A DNA stretch of 64,000 nt. It comes from Haloarchaeobius salinus. GTDB lineage: Archaea > Halobacteriota > Halobacteria > Halobacteriales > Natrialbaceae. Position numbers and translations under genes: made by a program. The DNA lies in NCBI RefSeq assembly GCF_024464185.1, contig NZ_JANHAU010000001.1, positions 806,001 to 870,000 of the forward strand, given 5' to 3'. Below the pieces are notes generated by a model that was not told the DNA's origin, made no database searches, and saw only the letters and a list, made by a program, of their open reading frames with translations. Positions 31,372 to 40,155 of this stretch are shown here, piece after piece (position 1 is the stretch's first letter; every line of letters starts with the position of its first letter).

Positions 31372-31917
31372 ATGATAGCAGCCCTGACAGGCGCGCTCGA
31401 AGACGCTGCACCGCTCACAGTGACCAGTCCGAGCTTCGAGGATGGCGACCGGCTCCCCGACTGGACCGGATTCGTGAACGAGAACGAGCGCCCCGGACTC
31501 CGGATCGGGGGCGTCCCCGACGCGGCCGAGTCGCTGCTGGTGACGATGGTCCATCCCGAGGCGGCCGAGGTCGTCGACCACGGATGGGTCCACTGGCAGG
31601 CCTGGGGTGTCGACCCCGGGACGACGGTCCTCCCGCGAGGCGAACCGCTCGAGGGTGCGACCGAGGGGTACAACGACTTCCTCCGACAGGGGTGGGGCGG
31701 CCCGTCACCGCCGCCCGAGCAGGTCGAGACCTACCGGTTCAGGGTGTACGCGCTCGACATCGACCTCGACCTCCCGGCGGCGGCGCGACGTGCCCGCGTC
31801 GCGTCCACCATCGGGCTGGAGGGTTCGGTGCTGGCCGCCGGGGAACTGACGGGCGAGTACGGGGCGGAGCAGGGGACCGTGTTCGTGACGGAGGGACCGA
31901 GCGGGCTGCGGCCCTGA
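31372..31917 (+). CDS. PEBP / YbhB-YbcL family protein
   Basis: A 181-residue phosphatidylethanolamine-binding-protein homologue. The core VTSPSFEDGDRLPDWTGF leads to SLLVTMVHPEAAEV, HWQAWGVDPGTT, EGYNDFLRQGWGGPSPP and YRFRVYALD, which match the family segments around the anion-binding pocket (the usual DPD/HW/GP landmarks, with HP instead of DPD). The biological role in archaea is unknown. The ATG at 31372 is favoured over the GTG at 31351 because a TATA-like ATATTTG lies about 30 bases before it. Confidence 0.85.
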   Translation: MIAALTGALEDAAPLTVTSPSFEDGDRLPDWTGFVNENERPGLRIGGVPDAAESLLVTMVHPEAAEVVDHGWVHWQAWGVDPGTTVLPRGEPLEGATEGYNDFLRQGWGGPSPPPEQVETYRFRVYALDIDLDLPAAARRARVASTIGLEGSVLAAGELTGEYGAEQGTVFVTEGPSGLRP

Positions 31918-31943
31918 CCGGGCACGACCCGTCGCCTGCGCGC

Positions 31944-33389
31944 TCAGTCCGTGCCGTGCTCCGTCCCGCCGTCGGTCACGACGGGCTCGCCCTCCCGGCC
32001 ACGGTCGACGACGGTGTGCTTCCATGCCCCCCGGGTGAACCACGCCATCGCGGCGAGCGCGCCGACCACGTCGCCGAGCGCGACGGCCGCGAACACGCCG
32101 GTGGCGTCCCAGCCGAGGACGAACACGAGCACGTACGTCGTCGGGACGCGCACGAGCCAGAGCGCGACCACCGAGAACACCAGCGCGGTCTTCGTGTCGC
32201 CGGAGCCACGGAACGCGCCGAGGAACACGGGGAACAGCCCCATGAACACGAACGCGGGGGCGGCGATGCGGAGGTACTCCGCGCCGTAGACCAGCGTCTC
32301 CGCAGCCTGGACGGTGTCGGCGGTCAGCAGGGGCCGGAGCACCAGCGTCGGCACGGCGAAGATGACGACCGCGACGACGAACAGGCTCGCGGCGGCGAAC
32401 TTCGCGGCGAGCCAGGTCGCCCGCTCGGCGCGCTCGGGCTTCTCGGCCCCGAGGTTCTGCCCGACGACGGTGTTCGTCGCCTGTCCCAGCCCCATCGCGG
32501 GGAGGAACACGAGCGAGATGACCCGGTTGCCCAGCCCGTAGGCGGTGACGACCGCGGGCGGGAACGTCGCGACCATCCCGGTCAGCGCGATGAGCGCGAG
32601 CGAGGTCATCGACTGCTCGGCCGCGGAGGGGACGCCGATGCGGACGATGTCCCGGATGGTGTCGAGGTCGGGCACGAGGTCCGACGCGCCGACGTCCGGC
32701 CCGGCGCTGGTCCAGAACAGCAGGTAGAGGCCGAGCAGCGTGGCGACGCCGCGGGAGAACACGGTCGCCAGCGCCGCGCCCTCGATGCCGAGTTCGGGGA
32801 ACGGGCCGACGCCGAAGATGACCAGCGGGTCGAGCACGACGTTCAGCCCGACGGAGACGAGCATGATGCGAAGCGGCGTGCGGGTGTTGCCGTAGCCCCG
32901 GAGCAGCGAGACGAAGACGAAGAAGCCGAACAGAAAGGGCATCCCGAGGAAGAAGATGCGCATGTAGTCCGCGGCGAGCGGGACGATGACGCGCTGGGTC
33001 TCGGGGTCCGCCGGCAGCACGGCGAGCATCGGGTCCGTCAGGACGTAGCCGACGGCACCGATGACGACCGAGAGCGCGCCGACGAAGCCGACGGTCTGCC
33101 CGGCGACCAGGCTCGCCGAGCCGTCGCTGTCGGCCCCGGTGTACTGCGCGACGAGGATGGCACCGGCGGCCGTGAACCCGCCCCCGACGGAGATGAGGAA
33201 GAAGATGAGCGGGAACGCGAGGCTCAGCGCCCCGACGGCGTTCGAGGAGTACGCGCCCAGCCACGCCGTGTCGGCGAGGTTGTAGGTGACCTGCAGCAGC
33301 TGGATGGCCACCAGTGGCCACGCCAGCCGGAGCATCGGCCGGGCGAGCTCCCCCTCGGTGAGCTTCGTGTTCGTGTGCGATTCGACCAT
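31944..33389 (-). CDS. MATE family efflux transporter
   Basis: A 481-residue transporter with twelve membrane helices in two homologous halves. Typical segments include PMLRLAWPLVAIQLLQVTYNLADTAWLG (in two stretches) at the start of half one, and GVPSAAEQSMTSLALIALTGMVA opening half two. MATE proteins export cationic drugs or metabolites with Na+ or H+; the substrate here is unknown. The acidic C-terminus ends GGTEHGTD. The ATG at 33389 is preceded by AT-rich sequence with TTACGAATCGAAA (33385-33397), somewhat like a carA half-site. Confidence 0.92.
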   Translation of the reverse strand: MVESHTNTKLTEGELARPMLRLAWPLVAIQLLQVTYNLADTAWLGAYSSNAVGALSLAFPLIFFLISVGGGFTAAGAILVAQYTGADSDGSASLVAGQTVGFVGALSVVIGAVGYVLTDPMLAVLPADPETQRVIVPLAADYMRIFFLGMPFLFGFFVFVSLLRGYGNTRTPLRIMLVSVGLNVVLDPLVIFGVGPFPELGIEGAALATVFSRGVATLLGLYLLFWTSAGPDVGASDLVPDLDTIRDIVRIGVPSAAEQSMTSLALIALTGMVATFPPAVVTAYGLGNRVISLVFLPAMGLGQATNTVVGQNLGAEKPERAERATWLAAKFAAASLFVVAVVIFAVPTLVLRPLLTADTVQAAETLVYGAEYLRIAAPAFVFMGLFPVFLGAFRGSGDTKTALVFSVVALWLVRVPTTYVLVFVLGWDATGVFAAVALGDVVGALAAMAWFTRGAWKHTVVDRGREGEPVVTDGGTEHGTD

Positions 33390-33507
33390 TACGAATCGAA
33401 ACGGTCCGGAGTCATATCAATACGAGTAGTGGTGGATAGCACGTGGCACGGAGCCGTGGCGAGTCCAGAAAATACTTGATTCCGGATATGTTGCCCACGA
33501 ACGACAG

Positions 33508-34692
33508 ATGCCCTCCGAACGGCTCTCCCGCCGGAGTCTGTTAACGGCCGGCGTCGGCGCACTGGCCGGCGGACAGCTCCTGCGGCCCACCGCCTTCCGC
33601 GACCCCTTCGACGCCGACCAGTCGGTGTCGACGGACGAGTGGCTGGTGCCCGGCCGGACGCCGACGCGGCGGAGCCACGTGCCGGTCTCCGGTGGCACCG
33701 ACCTCGCCGAGCACTGGACCGTCGAGTTCGACAGCGAGACGGGGTACAGCCTCGTCGTCGCGGGCGGCACGGTCGTCTGTCCCGTCGAGGACGACGGGCT
33801 CTACGGTTTCTCGGCGGCGGGCGGCGACCGGCGGTGGCACTATCGCCCATCGACCGAGATCGAGGGTGGAATCGCCGCGGCCGGTGGTCACCTCTGCTAT
33901 CCCACCGGGAACGACTTCCACGTCCTCGGGCTGGACGGGGGCAGCCGCTGGCGACTACCGGAGTACGGACGACGGTCGGTCGTCGGCCTGTTCGACGCCA
34001 GCTACCTCCCCGTCGGGTCGACGCTGTTCGGCCTCGGCGAGCGGGGGCTGGAGGCACGAGACCTGTCGAGCGGGCTCCGGCACTGGTTCACCGAGCGGGT
34101 CGACGGCGAGGCCGTCTACCCGTACCCCTCGGCGTACGCCGACGGGACGCTCTACTGCAGCGAGGGTAGCCTCCGGAACACTCGGCTCAGCGCCTTCGAC
34201 GCGAGCGACGGCTCCCGGCTCTGGCAGACGGACGAGGGCGAGTACCTGCATCGGCGGAGCGCGGTCGACGGCGACACGCTCCTCTCGGTCGCCGGCGGTA
34301 ACGACAGCGGAAGTCTCCGGGCGTTCGCGACCGAGGACGGGTCGCTACGCTGGAAACGAGGTGGTGCGGGGACCTTCTACGAGGTCGCCGTCGCCGACGG
34401 GATCGTCGTCTGTGCGTCGTTCGAGGGTGACCTGTACGCCTTCGACGCCGAATCCGGTGAGCGTCGCTGGCGGAGCCACGAACCAGTCGACCTCGGCGGC
34501 GTGGTCCGCACCGACGACTACCTCTACGTCCACCGCAGCACCGGCGTCGAGGTGCGCGACCCCGCGACGGGCGAGCGACTGGCAGGCCACGAGCTCGACG
34601 GCGGCGCGGCTCGCGCGCTGGCCTACGCCGACGACCGGCTGTTCGCACTCCAGGAGCACGCACTCGCCGTGCTGGAGGTGCGCGGTGCCTGA
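33508..34692 (+). CDS. exported PQQ-type beta-propeller protein
   Basis: A 394-residue protein. The N-terminus LSRRSLLTAGVGALAGG is a Tat signal without lipobox, so the protein is expected outside the membrane or anchored by the uncleaved helix. The body is a series of about seven PQQ-like blades, each containing a segment such as LYGFSAAGGDRRWHY, LSAFDASDGSRLWQT, LRAFATEDGSLRWKR or LYAFDAESGERRWRS. No PQQ ligands are identifiable, so a scaffold role is as likely as dehydrogenase activity. It overlaps the next gene by 8 bases, forming a pair. Confidence 0.85.
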   Translation: MPSERLSRRSLLTAGVGALAGGQLLRPTAFRDPFDADQSVSTDEWLVPGRTPTRRSHVPVSGGTDLAEHWTVEFDSETGYSLVVAGGTVVCPVEDDGLYGFSAAGGDRRWHYRPSTEIEGGIAAAGGHLCYPTGNDFHVLGLDGGSRWRLPEYGRRSVVGLFDASYLPVGSTLFGLGERGLEARDLSSGLRHWFTERVDGEAVYPYPSAYADGTLYCSEGSLRNTRLSAFDASDGSRLWQTDEGEYLHRRSAVDGDTLLSVAGGNDSGSLRAFATEDGSLRWKRGGAGTFYEVAVADGIVVCASFEGDLYAFDAESGERRWRSHEPVDLGGVVRTDDYLYVHRSTGVEVRDPATGERLAGHELDGGAARALAYADDRLFALQEHALAVLEVRGA

Positions 34693-35155
34693 AGCATCGC
34701 AGGAGGGCGCGGTGCCGGAACTCGGCGAGGACCCGTCGCTCGCCGAGCGGTTCGTGATGTCGATTCCGATGCTGCTGCCCGCGTGGCTCGTGACGTACCC
34801 GCTGCGCTGGCTGCTCGACCGGCAGACGATGGTGCCCGACCCCGTCGCGCTCCCGCTCTGGGTCGGCCTCGGGCTCGCATTCGCCTTCGGCGCGACGCAC
34901 GCGGACCGTGACGAGTTCGCCGCGGTCGTGTTCGCGGTGGCCGTCGCAGCCGTCTTCTTCGTCGCGCAGGCCGTGCTCGCGCCGCCGTTCCCGGCGGTTC
35001 GGGGACAGCCGCTGTACCTCGCTGGCCCGATACTGAACGCCGTCGGCGCGGGACTCCTCGGCTACCTCGTGGCGTACCGCGGGGGGCTGGAGACCGTCGC
35101 CGGGCTGTTCACGGACGACGAGCCGAGTCCGGACGGTCCGCACGACGACTCGTAG
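34685..35155 (+). CDS. membrane protein coupled to the beta-propeller gene (GTG start)
   Basis: A 156-residue protein starting at GTG 34685, inside the end of the preceding gene. Four membrane helices are predicted (about 24-42, 54-71, 82-100, 107-128), followed by an acidic tail ending DGPHDDS. The overlap implies translational coupling, and the two products may form a membrane-anchored pair, though nothing in the sequence defines a function. Confidence 0.6.
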   Translation: MPEASQEGAVPELGEDPSLAERFVMSIPMLLPAWLVTYPLRWLLDRQTMVPDPVALPLWVGLGLAFAFGATHADRDEFAAVVFAVAVAAVFFVAQAVLAPPFPAVRGQPLYLAGPILNAVGAGLLGYLVAYRGGLETVAGLFTDDEPSPDGPHDDS

Positions 35156-35187
35156 CCGTTTTACGCCCGCCGCGAGTTCGTAGAAGC

Positions 35188-36045
35188 ATGACTATCGGCG
35201 TCATCGGCGGCAGCGGCATCTACGAGGCCCTGCCCCTGGAGAACGTGGAGCAGCGCAGCGTGGACACGCCCTTCGGCGAGCCCTCGGACGACATCACGCT
35301 CGGCGAACTCGCCGGGAAGGAGGTCGCGTTCCTCCCGCGACACGGTCCGGACCACCAGCACACCCCGACGAACGCGCCGTACAAGGCGAACATCTACGCG
35401 CTGAAGTCGGTCGGCGTCGACCGCGTCATCGCGACGAACGCGGTCGGCAGCCTGCGCGAGGACCTCCCGCCCCGCACGCTGCTCGTCCCGACGCAGATCT
35501 TCGACCGGACGAGCCAGCGCGAGCACACCTTCTTCGGCGACGGCATGGTCGTCCACATGGGCTTCGCCGATCCGTACGACCCACCGATGGTGGCACACCT
35601 CGCCGACGCGGCCGAGCGCGCCGACACCGACGCCGACGTCGAGGAGGGCGGCACCTACGTCTGCATCGAGGGGCCGCAGTACTCCACCCGGTCCGAGAGC
35701 GAGTTCTACCGCGAGCAGGGCTGGGACGTCGTCGGCATGACCGCCATCCCGGAGGCGAAGCTCGCCCGCGAGGCCGAGCTGAGCTACGCGACGGTCACCG
35801 GCGTCACGGACTACGACGTCTGGAAGGCGGACAGCGAGGTCACCCTCGACGAGGTGCTCGAGAACGCCGCCGCGAACCAGGAGTCCATCAACGCGGTCGT
35901 CGAGGAGGCCGTGCGCTCGATGCCCGAGGACTTCGAGAGCGACGCCTGGTCCGCCCTGGAGGGGACCATCAACACGCCGAGCGAGGCCATCCCCGACGAC
36001 ACCCGCGAGCGCGTCGACCTGCTCGCCGGCCAGTACCTCGACTGA
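35188..36045 (+). CDS. mtnP: S-methyl-5'-thioadenosine phosphorylase
   Basis: A 285-residue phosphorylase that cleaves methylthioadenosine with phosphate, salvaging methionine and adenine. Diagnostic segments are IGVIGGSGIYEAL at the start (phosphate loop GGSG), LPRHGPDHQHTPTNAPYKAN, ATNAVGSLRED and CIEGPQYSTRSESEFYR with GMTAIPEAKLAREAELSYA. The C-terminal helix completes the fold; length is normal. The substrate preference (MTA rather than inosine or guanosine) is inferred from family similarity. It starts 33 bases after the preceding stop, at the usual MTIGVIGGSG. Confidence 0.95.
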   Translation: MTIGVIGGSGIYEALPLENVEQRSVDTPFGEPSDDITLGELAGKEVAFLPRHGPDHQHTPTNAPYKANIYALKSVGVDRVIATNAVGSLREDLPPRTLLVPTQIFDRTSQREHTFFGDGMVVHMGFADPYDPPMVAHLADAAERADTDADVEEGGTYVCIEGPQYSTRSESEFYREQGWDVVGMTAIPEAKLAREAELSYATVTGVTDYDVWKADSEVTLDEVLENAAANQESINAVVEEAVRSMPEDFESDAWSALEGTINTPSEAIPDDTRERVDLLAGQYLD

Positions 36046-36099
36046 GCGCCACCCGTCGCACCGACCGATTTTTGCCGCCCGGCCACGTCCGACACACGC

Positions 36100-36537
36100 A
36101 TGGAGGCAGACGACGAGCTCGTCGAGCGGGTCGCGGCACAGCTCGACGGCGACGAGGAGACCGCGCGCGGGTTCCTCGACGATATCGACGCCGCGGTCGG
36201 CTCCATCTGTCCGCTGTGTCGCGAGGGCTACGTCGTCGAGACCGACGACGAGCGATTCTTCCCCTCGCGCGGACGGCAGGCGCGCTCGCTCGACCTCGGC
36301 GTGATGGAGCTATCGCTGTCGAGGTCCCGTGAACTGCGCGAGACGAACGAGGAACAGGTCGTCGCGCCGTACACCTGCACGTCGGCGAACCCGTCGGACG
36401 TGTGCGCCCTCGCGGGGCAGTTCCACGAACAGGTCGCCGTCGAGACGGTCCGCGGCGTCGCCGAGACCGACCGCGCGGTCGCCCGACGGCGGTCCTACGT
36501 CACGGATCGACTCCATCGCGCCAGCGAGCGCTTCTGA
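36100..36537 (+). CDS. haloarchaeal hypothetical protein with four cysteines
   Basis: A 145-residue acidic protein. SICPLCREGYVV near residue 36 supplies a CxxC pair; two more Cys occur in YTCTSANPSDVCAL near residues 92-102, so a Cys4 zinc site is possible though the spacing is unusual. The C-terminal 40 residues are helical. The family is not recognised. The start ATG at 36100 lies about 30 bases after GATTTTTGC, a TATA-like element. It converges with the HEAT-repeat gene, 11 bases apart. Confidence 0.55.
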   Translation: MEADDELVERVAAQLDGDEETARGFLDDIDAAVGSICPLCREGYVVETDDERFFPSRGRQARSLDLGVMELSLSRSRELRETNEEQVVAPYTCTSANPSDVCALAGQFHEQVAVETVRGVAETDRAVARRRSYVTDRLHRASERF

Positions 36538-36548
36538 CGGTCGCGCGG

Positions 36549-37499
36549 TCACTCGTCCGACTCGAGCAGCTGCTCGACGGGCGCGTCGATGTCGTCGGCG
36601 AGCCACCAGAGGCGCTGGTGGAGGTCCTCGCCGATGGTCACGGAGCCCGAGTACTCGGTCGCGACGGTGACGAACGCGGTCGCCGCGGCACGGCTCACCC
36701 GGTCGTCGTCGTCCCCGATGGCGGCCGTGAGCGCGTCGAGTGCCTCGGGTATCCGGTCCGGATGTGCGACCCCGACACGGCCGATGGCGTACGCCGTAGC
36801 CAGCCGCTGACTGGTCGGTGCGTCGAGAACGAGTTCGGCGAACAGCTCGTCGACCTCGGGGACCGTCTCGGGATCGTTCACGGCGACGGCGGCGAGCAGG
36901 TCGACGGCGGCGGTCTGGAGGGCCGGCACGGGCTCGCGGGCGTTCGCCACCGTGTCGTCCACGACGGGGAGCACCTCCTCGGGGTAGCGCGTCGCAACGT
37001 CCGCCAGCGCGCCGGTGGCGTACGTCCGGACGTCCCACTCCTCGTCGTCCGTCGTCGCGTCGCGGAGCCCCTCGACTGCGTCGAGGACCGTGCTGGGCCC
37101 CGAGGCGGCGAGCCGTGCGAACACGGACGCGACCGCCGCCCGCACGTACGGGTCCGCCGTCGAGAGAGCGGGTGCCAGCGACTCGACCCACGCGCTGAAC
37201 GTTCGCGGTGCGCCCGCCGCGATGGCCGCGAGCGCGTCGGCGGCGCGACGGCGGGCGCTCGCGTCGTCGTCGTCGAGTCGTGTGATGAGTGCGTCGACGC
37301 AGTCCGCGAGCGCCGTCGGTTCGGTGCCCGCGATGTGGTACAGTGCGTCCGCGGCGGTCGTCCGGGTCGTCGCGTCCCCGGCCGCGAGCAGGTCGCGTAG
37401 CTCGTCGACGTGCCCGACAGCGCCCGCCGGGTCGTCGCGCGCCAGTTCGCACAGCTCCTCTGCACGTTCGGTGTCGTCGGACCCACTCAGCAGTCCCAT
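36549..37499 (-). CDS. HEAT-repeat protein
   Basis: A 316-residue alpha-helical repeat protein. Six or more units of about 38-40 residues can be read, each with two helices, for example AADALYHIAGTEPTALADCVDALITRLDDDD, then DALAAIAAGAPRTFSAWVESLAP and SVFARLAASGPSTVLDAVEGLRDA. HEAT and PBS-lyase repeats usually form protein-binding scaffolds. No enzymatic motif is visible and the C-terminal 40 residues are acidic. The partner is unknown. The start is at 37499. Confidence 0.8.
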   Translation of the reverse strand: MGLLSGSDDTERAEELCELARDDPAGAVGHVDELRDLLAAGDATTRTTAADALYHIAGTEPTALADCVDALITRLDDDDASARRRAADALAAIAAGAPRTFSAWVESLAPALSTADPYVRAAVASVFARLAASGPSTVLDAVEGLRDATTDDEEWDVRTYATGALADVATRYPEEVLPVVDDTVANAREPVPALQTAAVDLLAAVAVNDPETVPEVDELFAELVLDAPTSQRLATAYAIGRVGVAHPDRIPEALDALTAAIGDDDDRVSRAAATAFVTVATEYSGSVTIGEDLHQRLWWLADDIDAPVEQLLESDE

Positions 37500-37831
37500 C
37501 TACCAGTACGTCGTCGTCGGAGACCAAGAATCCCTGTCATCGGTGAGAGAAAACGCCCGCGGTGGGCTGGCGAACGCGGATGCGGTGACGCCTGACGGAT
37601 GTGATGGGCTTCGACTGACGGTGGATGCGGTGGGGGTCCGACAGCCCTGCGAGCGTTCTGGCGTCGCAGACCGCCTGACATCGGCGACCTCGCGCGCCAG
37701 ACCGCCGCCCTCTTTCCCCCTCTCTGTGACCGGGACGACGGTCACCCGTACATATTTCTTATGGCCACTTGATACCGATGCTTGCTATCTCAACTGGTTT
37801 ATATCTGCGGCCGAGACGGCGACCCGGCCTG
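37500..37831. other. 332-base gene-free region upstream of the HEAT-repeat gene
   Basis: The region separates the HEAT gene start from the end of the regulator gene; both are on the minus strand. AT-rich TATA candidates occur at about 37752-37766 (CATATTTCTTATGG on the plus strand) and 37797-37804 (GTTTATATC). An 81-codon minus-strand frame ends immediately before the HEAT start, but it is Ser/Arg-rich and I reject it. I see no strong stem-loop or repeat. Confidence 0.4.
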
Positions 37832-38488
37832 CTATGTCACTGGATTGTCTGGTTTCTGGTCGAGCGCGTCCTGGAGGACGGACTCGGTCGCGCGGCGCAG
37901 TCGCTCGGATGCGGCCTGGTTCGAGATATCGAACTCGGCGGCGATGTCGTCGAGCGTCGACTGTCGCGGGATGGCGAAGTAGCCGCTCTCGACGGCGAAC
38001 AGCAGTGCCTCCCGCTGCTCCGGTGTCAGGCCGTAGGCCCCCTCTGCTTCGACCGGGTCGTCGTCTGATCGACCCAGCCGGTGCAGGTCGAGCTCGTAGC
38101 CGTGCTCCCTGGTCCGTTCGTGGAAGCGCGTGACGCTCGTATCGTCCGGGAACCGGACCCGGAAGAACCACCGGTCGGTCGCCCGTGCCTCGAGCACTGC
38201 CGCGTCCGTGTCCACGAAGATGGACAGCAACGCGGTCGGCTCCGTGTGCCACCGGAGCCGGTAGAGCACGCGGCCATCGTGCCTGTCCAGCACACTGTAG
38301 CCGACATCCGTCGCCGACTCGTCGATCGTACGCTCGAACCAGTCGGTGTCGCCGGTCACCCAGGCGTACGGCGTCACGTCCCCCGACGTGGGTACGACCG
38401 GTTCGAACTGTATCTGGACCTCTCCCCCACCGACCGACGGCGGACCGAACGCGTCCGCCTCGACCGAGAACTCCGCAATTACCCCCAT
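37832..38488 (-). CDS. bacterio-opsin-activator-type HTH_10 regulator
   Basis: A 218-residue regulator of the Bat group. The N-terminal 150 residues form the bacterio-opsin-activator-like sensor fold with beta strands, and residues 155-205 hold the HTH_10 DNA-binding domain: GLTPEQREALLFAVESGYFA, then TLDDIAAEFDISNQAASERLRRA. No GAF or PAS module is present, unlike full-length Bat. Target genes are unknown. The start ATG at 38488 is preceded about 25 bases upstream by an AT-rich stretch (ATATTTGAACATATC on the plus strand). Confidence 0.85.
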   Translation of the reverse strand: MGVIAEFSVEADAFGPPSVGGGEVQIQFEPVVPTSGDVTPYAWVTGDTDWFERTIDESATDVGYSVLDRHDGRVLYRLRWHTEPTALLSIFVDTDAAVLEARATDRWFFRVRFPDDTSVTRFHERTREHGYELDLHRLGRSDDDPVEAEGAYGLTPEQREALLFAVESGYFAIPRQSTLDDIAAEFDISNQAASERLRRATESVLQDALDQKPDNPVT

Positions 38489-38583
38489 ACAGAACCTACA
38501 GGATATTTGAACATATCTATCTTCGGGTCCGAATCAGCGACATCGACCGGTCGAAAGAAGAGAACGTGCGGATGCGTCGGCGA

Positions 38584-40155
38584 TCAGTCGGCGACGGCCT
38601 CGTCAGAGACGGTGGTCGCGGCCGGGTCCTGCACCCAGAGGTCGCCGAACAGTTCGTCCTGCTGGAGCGTGACCTGCCCGCGGTGGGCGAGAAAGAGCAG
38701 CGCGAGGAACGTCAGGACACGCGTGCCGCCGCTGTCCTTGATCTCCGCGAACAGCACCTCCGCACGTCCCGCGTCGTAGTGCTCGCGGAGCGCCACCCGC
38801 ACGTCGTCGATGACCTCCTCGATCTCCTCCTCGTGGGTCGTCCCGGTCACGTCGTCCTCGGTCGGCTCGTCGTCGACGCGTCGGTCGTCGCCCGCGTGGT
38901 AGTCGAGCGTCTGGGTGCCGCGGCGGAACCCCTTCGGCGAGTCGCTCGTGTCGTACTCCCGTCCCTCCTTCCACCAGGAGCCGCGCTCTGCCTCGCGCAG
39001 GTCACGGACCAGCTCGTCGAGCGTCTCCGGTGTCCCGCGGGCGTGTTTGCGTTCGAGCCGGCGCTCCATCTCCGCCTCCAGCCCGGCGACGGGGTCGAAG
39101 TCGGGGTCGGCCGGCGGTGACTCCGACTCGTCCCCGAACGGCTGCTCCCATGGCGCGGGCTCCGCCTCGTCCTCGTCGTCGCTTCCGTGGATGAGCTCGT
39201 CGCCCTTCATCCGCAGGAGGACGCTCGCGTAGAACAGCGCCCGCCCCGACGTGCGCAGGTCGACCGACTCCAGCGCGTCGAGGAACCGGTCGGTCACCCG
39301 CATGACGTCGATGTCCCACGGGTCGATCTCGCCCTTCTTCGCGAGCTGGACCAGTAGTTCGACCGGCTCGACCTCGTCGTCGTCGGTGTCCTCGATGGCG
39401 TCGTCGTCCGGGAGCACCGGGTCGAGCGCGTCGTCGTCTGCCGCCGTATCGTCGTCTGCCGTCGTCGCCTCGTCGTCCTCGTCCGGGAGCACGTCGTCGA
39501 CGCTTCCCTCGCCGTAGAAATCCTCGGGGTCGGCTGGTCCGTCCGGGTCGGCTGATTCCTCGCTGTCGTCTTCGCCGTCGAGGAACCCCGGTTCCTCGCC
39601 CGGTTTCTCGCGGTCTTCGTGTCCCGCGATGGTGAGCATATCCTCGGGGCTGTCGCTCGAACCGCCATCTCGCGCGTCGCTTCGCTCCCCGCTCGAATCT
39701 TCCGAGGAGCCTCCGCTTCGCTCCGTCTCCTCGCCATCTCGCGCGTCGCTTCGCTCCCCGCTCGAATCTTCCGAGGAGCCTCCGCTTCGCTCCGTCTCCT
39801 CGCCATCTCGCGCGTCGCTTCGCTCCCCGCTCGAATCTTCCGAGGAGCCTCCGCTTCGCTCCGTCTCCTCGCCATCTCGCGCGTCGCTTCGCTCCCCGCT
39901 CGAATCTTCCGAGGAGCCTCCGCTTCGCTCCGTCTCCTCGCCATCTCGCGCGTCGCTTCGCTCCCCGCTCGAATCTTCCGAGGAGCCTCCGCTTCGCTCC
40001 GTCTCCTCGCCATCTCGCGCGTCGCTTCGCTCCCCGCTCGAATCTTCCGAGGAGCCTCCGCTTCGCTCCGTCTCCTCGCCATCTCGCGCGTCGCTTCGCT
40101 CCCCGCTCGACTTCTTCGGGGCCGCCTCGCTCTGCTCGGCGTCCCCGCTAGTCAT
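38584..40155 (-). CDS. scpA: condensin kleisin subunit ScpA with tandem-repeat N-terminus
   Basis: A 523-residue protein. Residues 250-523 hold the kleisin domain: VEPVELLVQLAKKGEIDPWDI and the helix with RALFYASVLLRMKGDELIH near the N-terminal SMC-binding region, and the C-terminal winged helix (EVIDDVRVALREHYDAG, FLALLFLAHRGQVTLQQDELFG). It bridges the SMC heads during chromosome compaction. Residues about 16-163 are six perfect 23-residue repeats plus part of a seventh, rich in Ser, Glu, Arg and Gly, absent from ordinary ScpA. Its start overlaps the smc stop by 8 bases. ScpB is not encoded here. Confidence 0.88.
   Translation of the reverse strand: MTSGDAEQSEAAPKKSSGERSDARDGEETERSGGSSEDSSGERSDARDGEETERSGGSSEDSSGERSDARDGEETERSGGSSEDSSGERSDARDGEETERSGGSSEDSSGERSDARDGEETERSGGSSEDSSGERSDARDGEETERSGGSSEDSSGERSDARDGGSSDSPEDMLTIAGHEDREKPGEEPGFLDGEDDSEESADPDGPADPEDFYGEGSVDDVLPDEDDEATTADDDTAADDDALDPVLPDDDAIEDTDDDEVEPVELLVQLAKKGEIDPWDIDVMRVTDRFLDALESVDLRTSGRALFYASVLLRMKGDELIHGSDDEDEAEPAPWEQPFGDESESPPADPDFDPVAGLEAEMERRLERKHARGTPETLDELVRDLREAERGSWWKEGREYDTSDSPKGFRRGTQTLDYHAGDDRRVDDEPTEDDVTGTTHEEEIEEVIDDVRVALREHYDAGRAEVLFAEIKDSGGTRVLTFLALLFLAHRGQVTLQQDELFGDLWVQDPAATTVSDEAVAD
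39665..40110 (-). repeat. 69-base perfect tandem repeat within scpA
   Basis: Unit starts fall at 39665, 39734, 39803, 39872, 39941, 40010 and 40079; the seventh is truncated after about 32 bases. Units look identical to the base. The 69-base length keeps the reading frame (23 codons) and the repeats encode a charged, probably disordered segment. Perfect identity over six units points to recent expansion or ongoing homogenisation. Confidence 0.9.

Noticed and set aside
37500-37745. 81-codon minus-strand ORF ending just before the HEAT gene
   Set aside because: Ser/Arg-rich, no TATA at correct distance and no similarity to haloarchaeal protein composition.
37752-37831. Small plus-strand ORFs beginning near TATATC at 37797
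   Set aside because: They run antisense into the regulator gene and their sequence is that of its shadow.
39665-40110. CRISPR array
   Set aside because: Units are 69 bases, contiguous, without spacers, and lie in frame within scpA.
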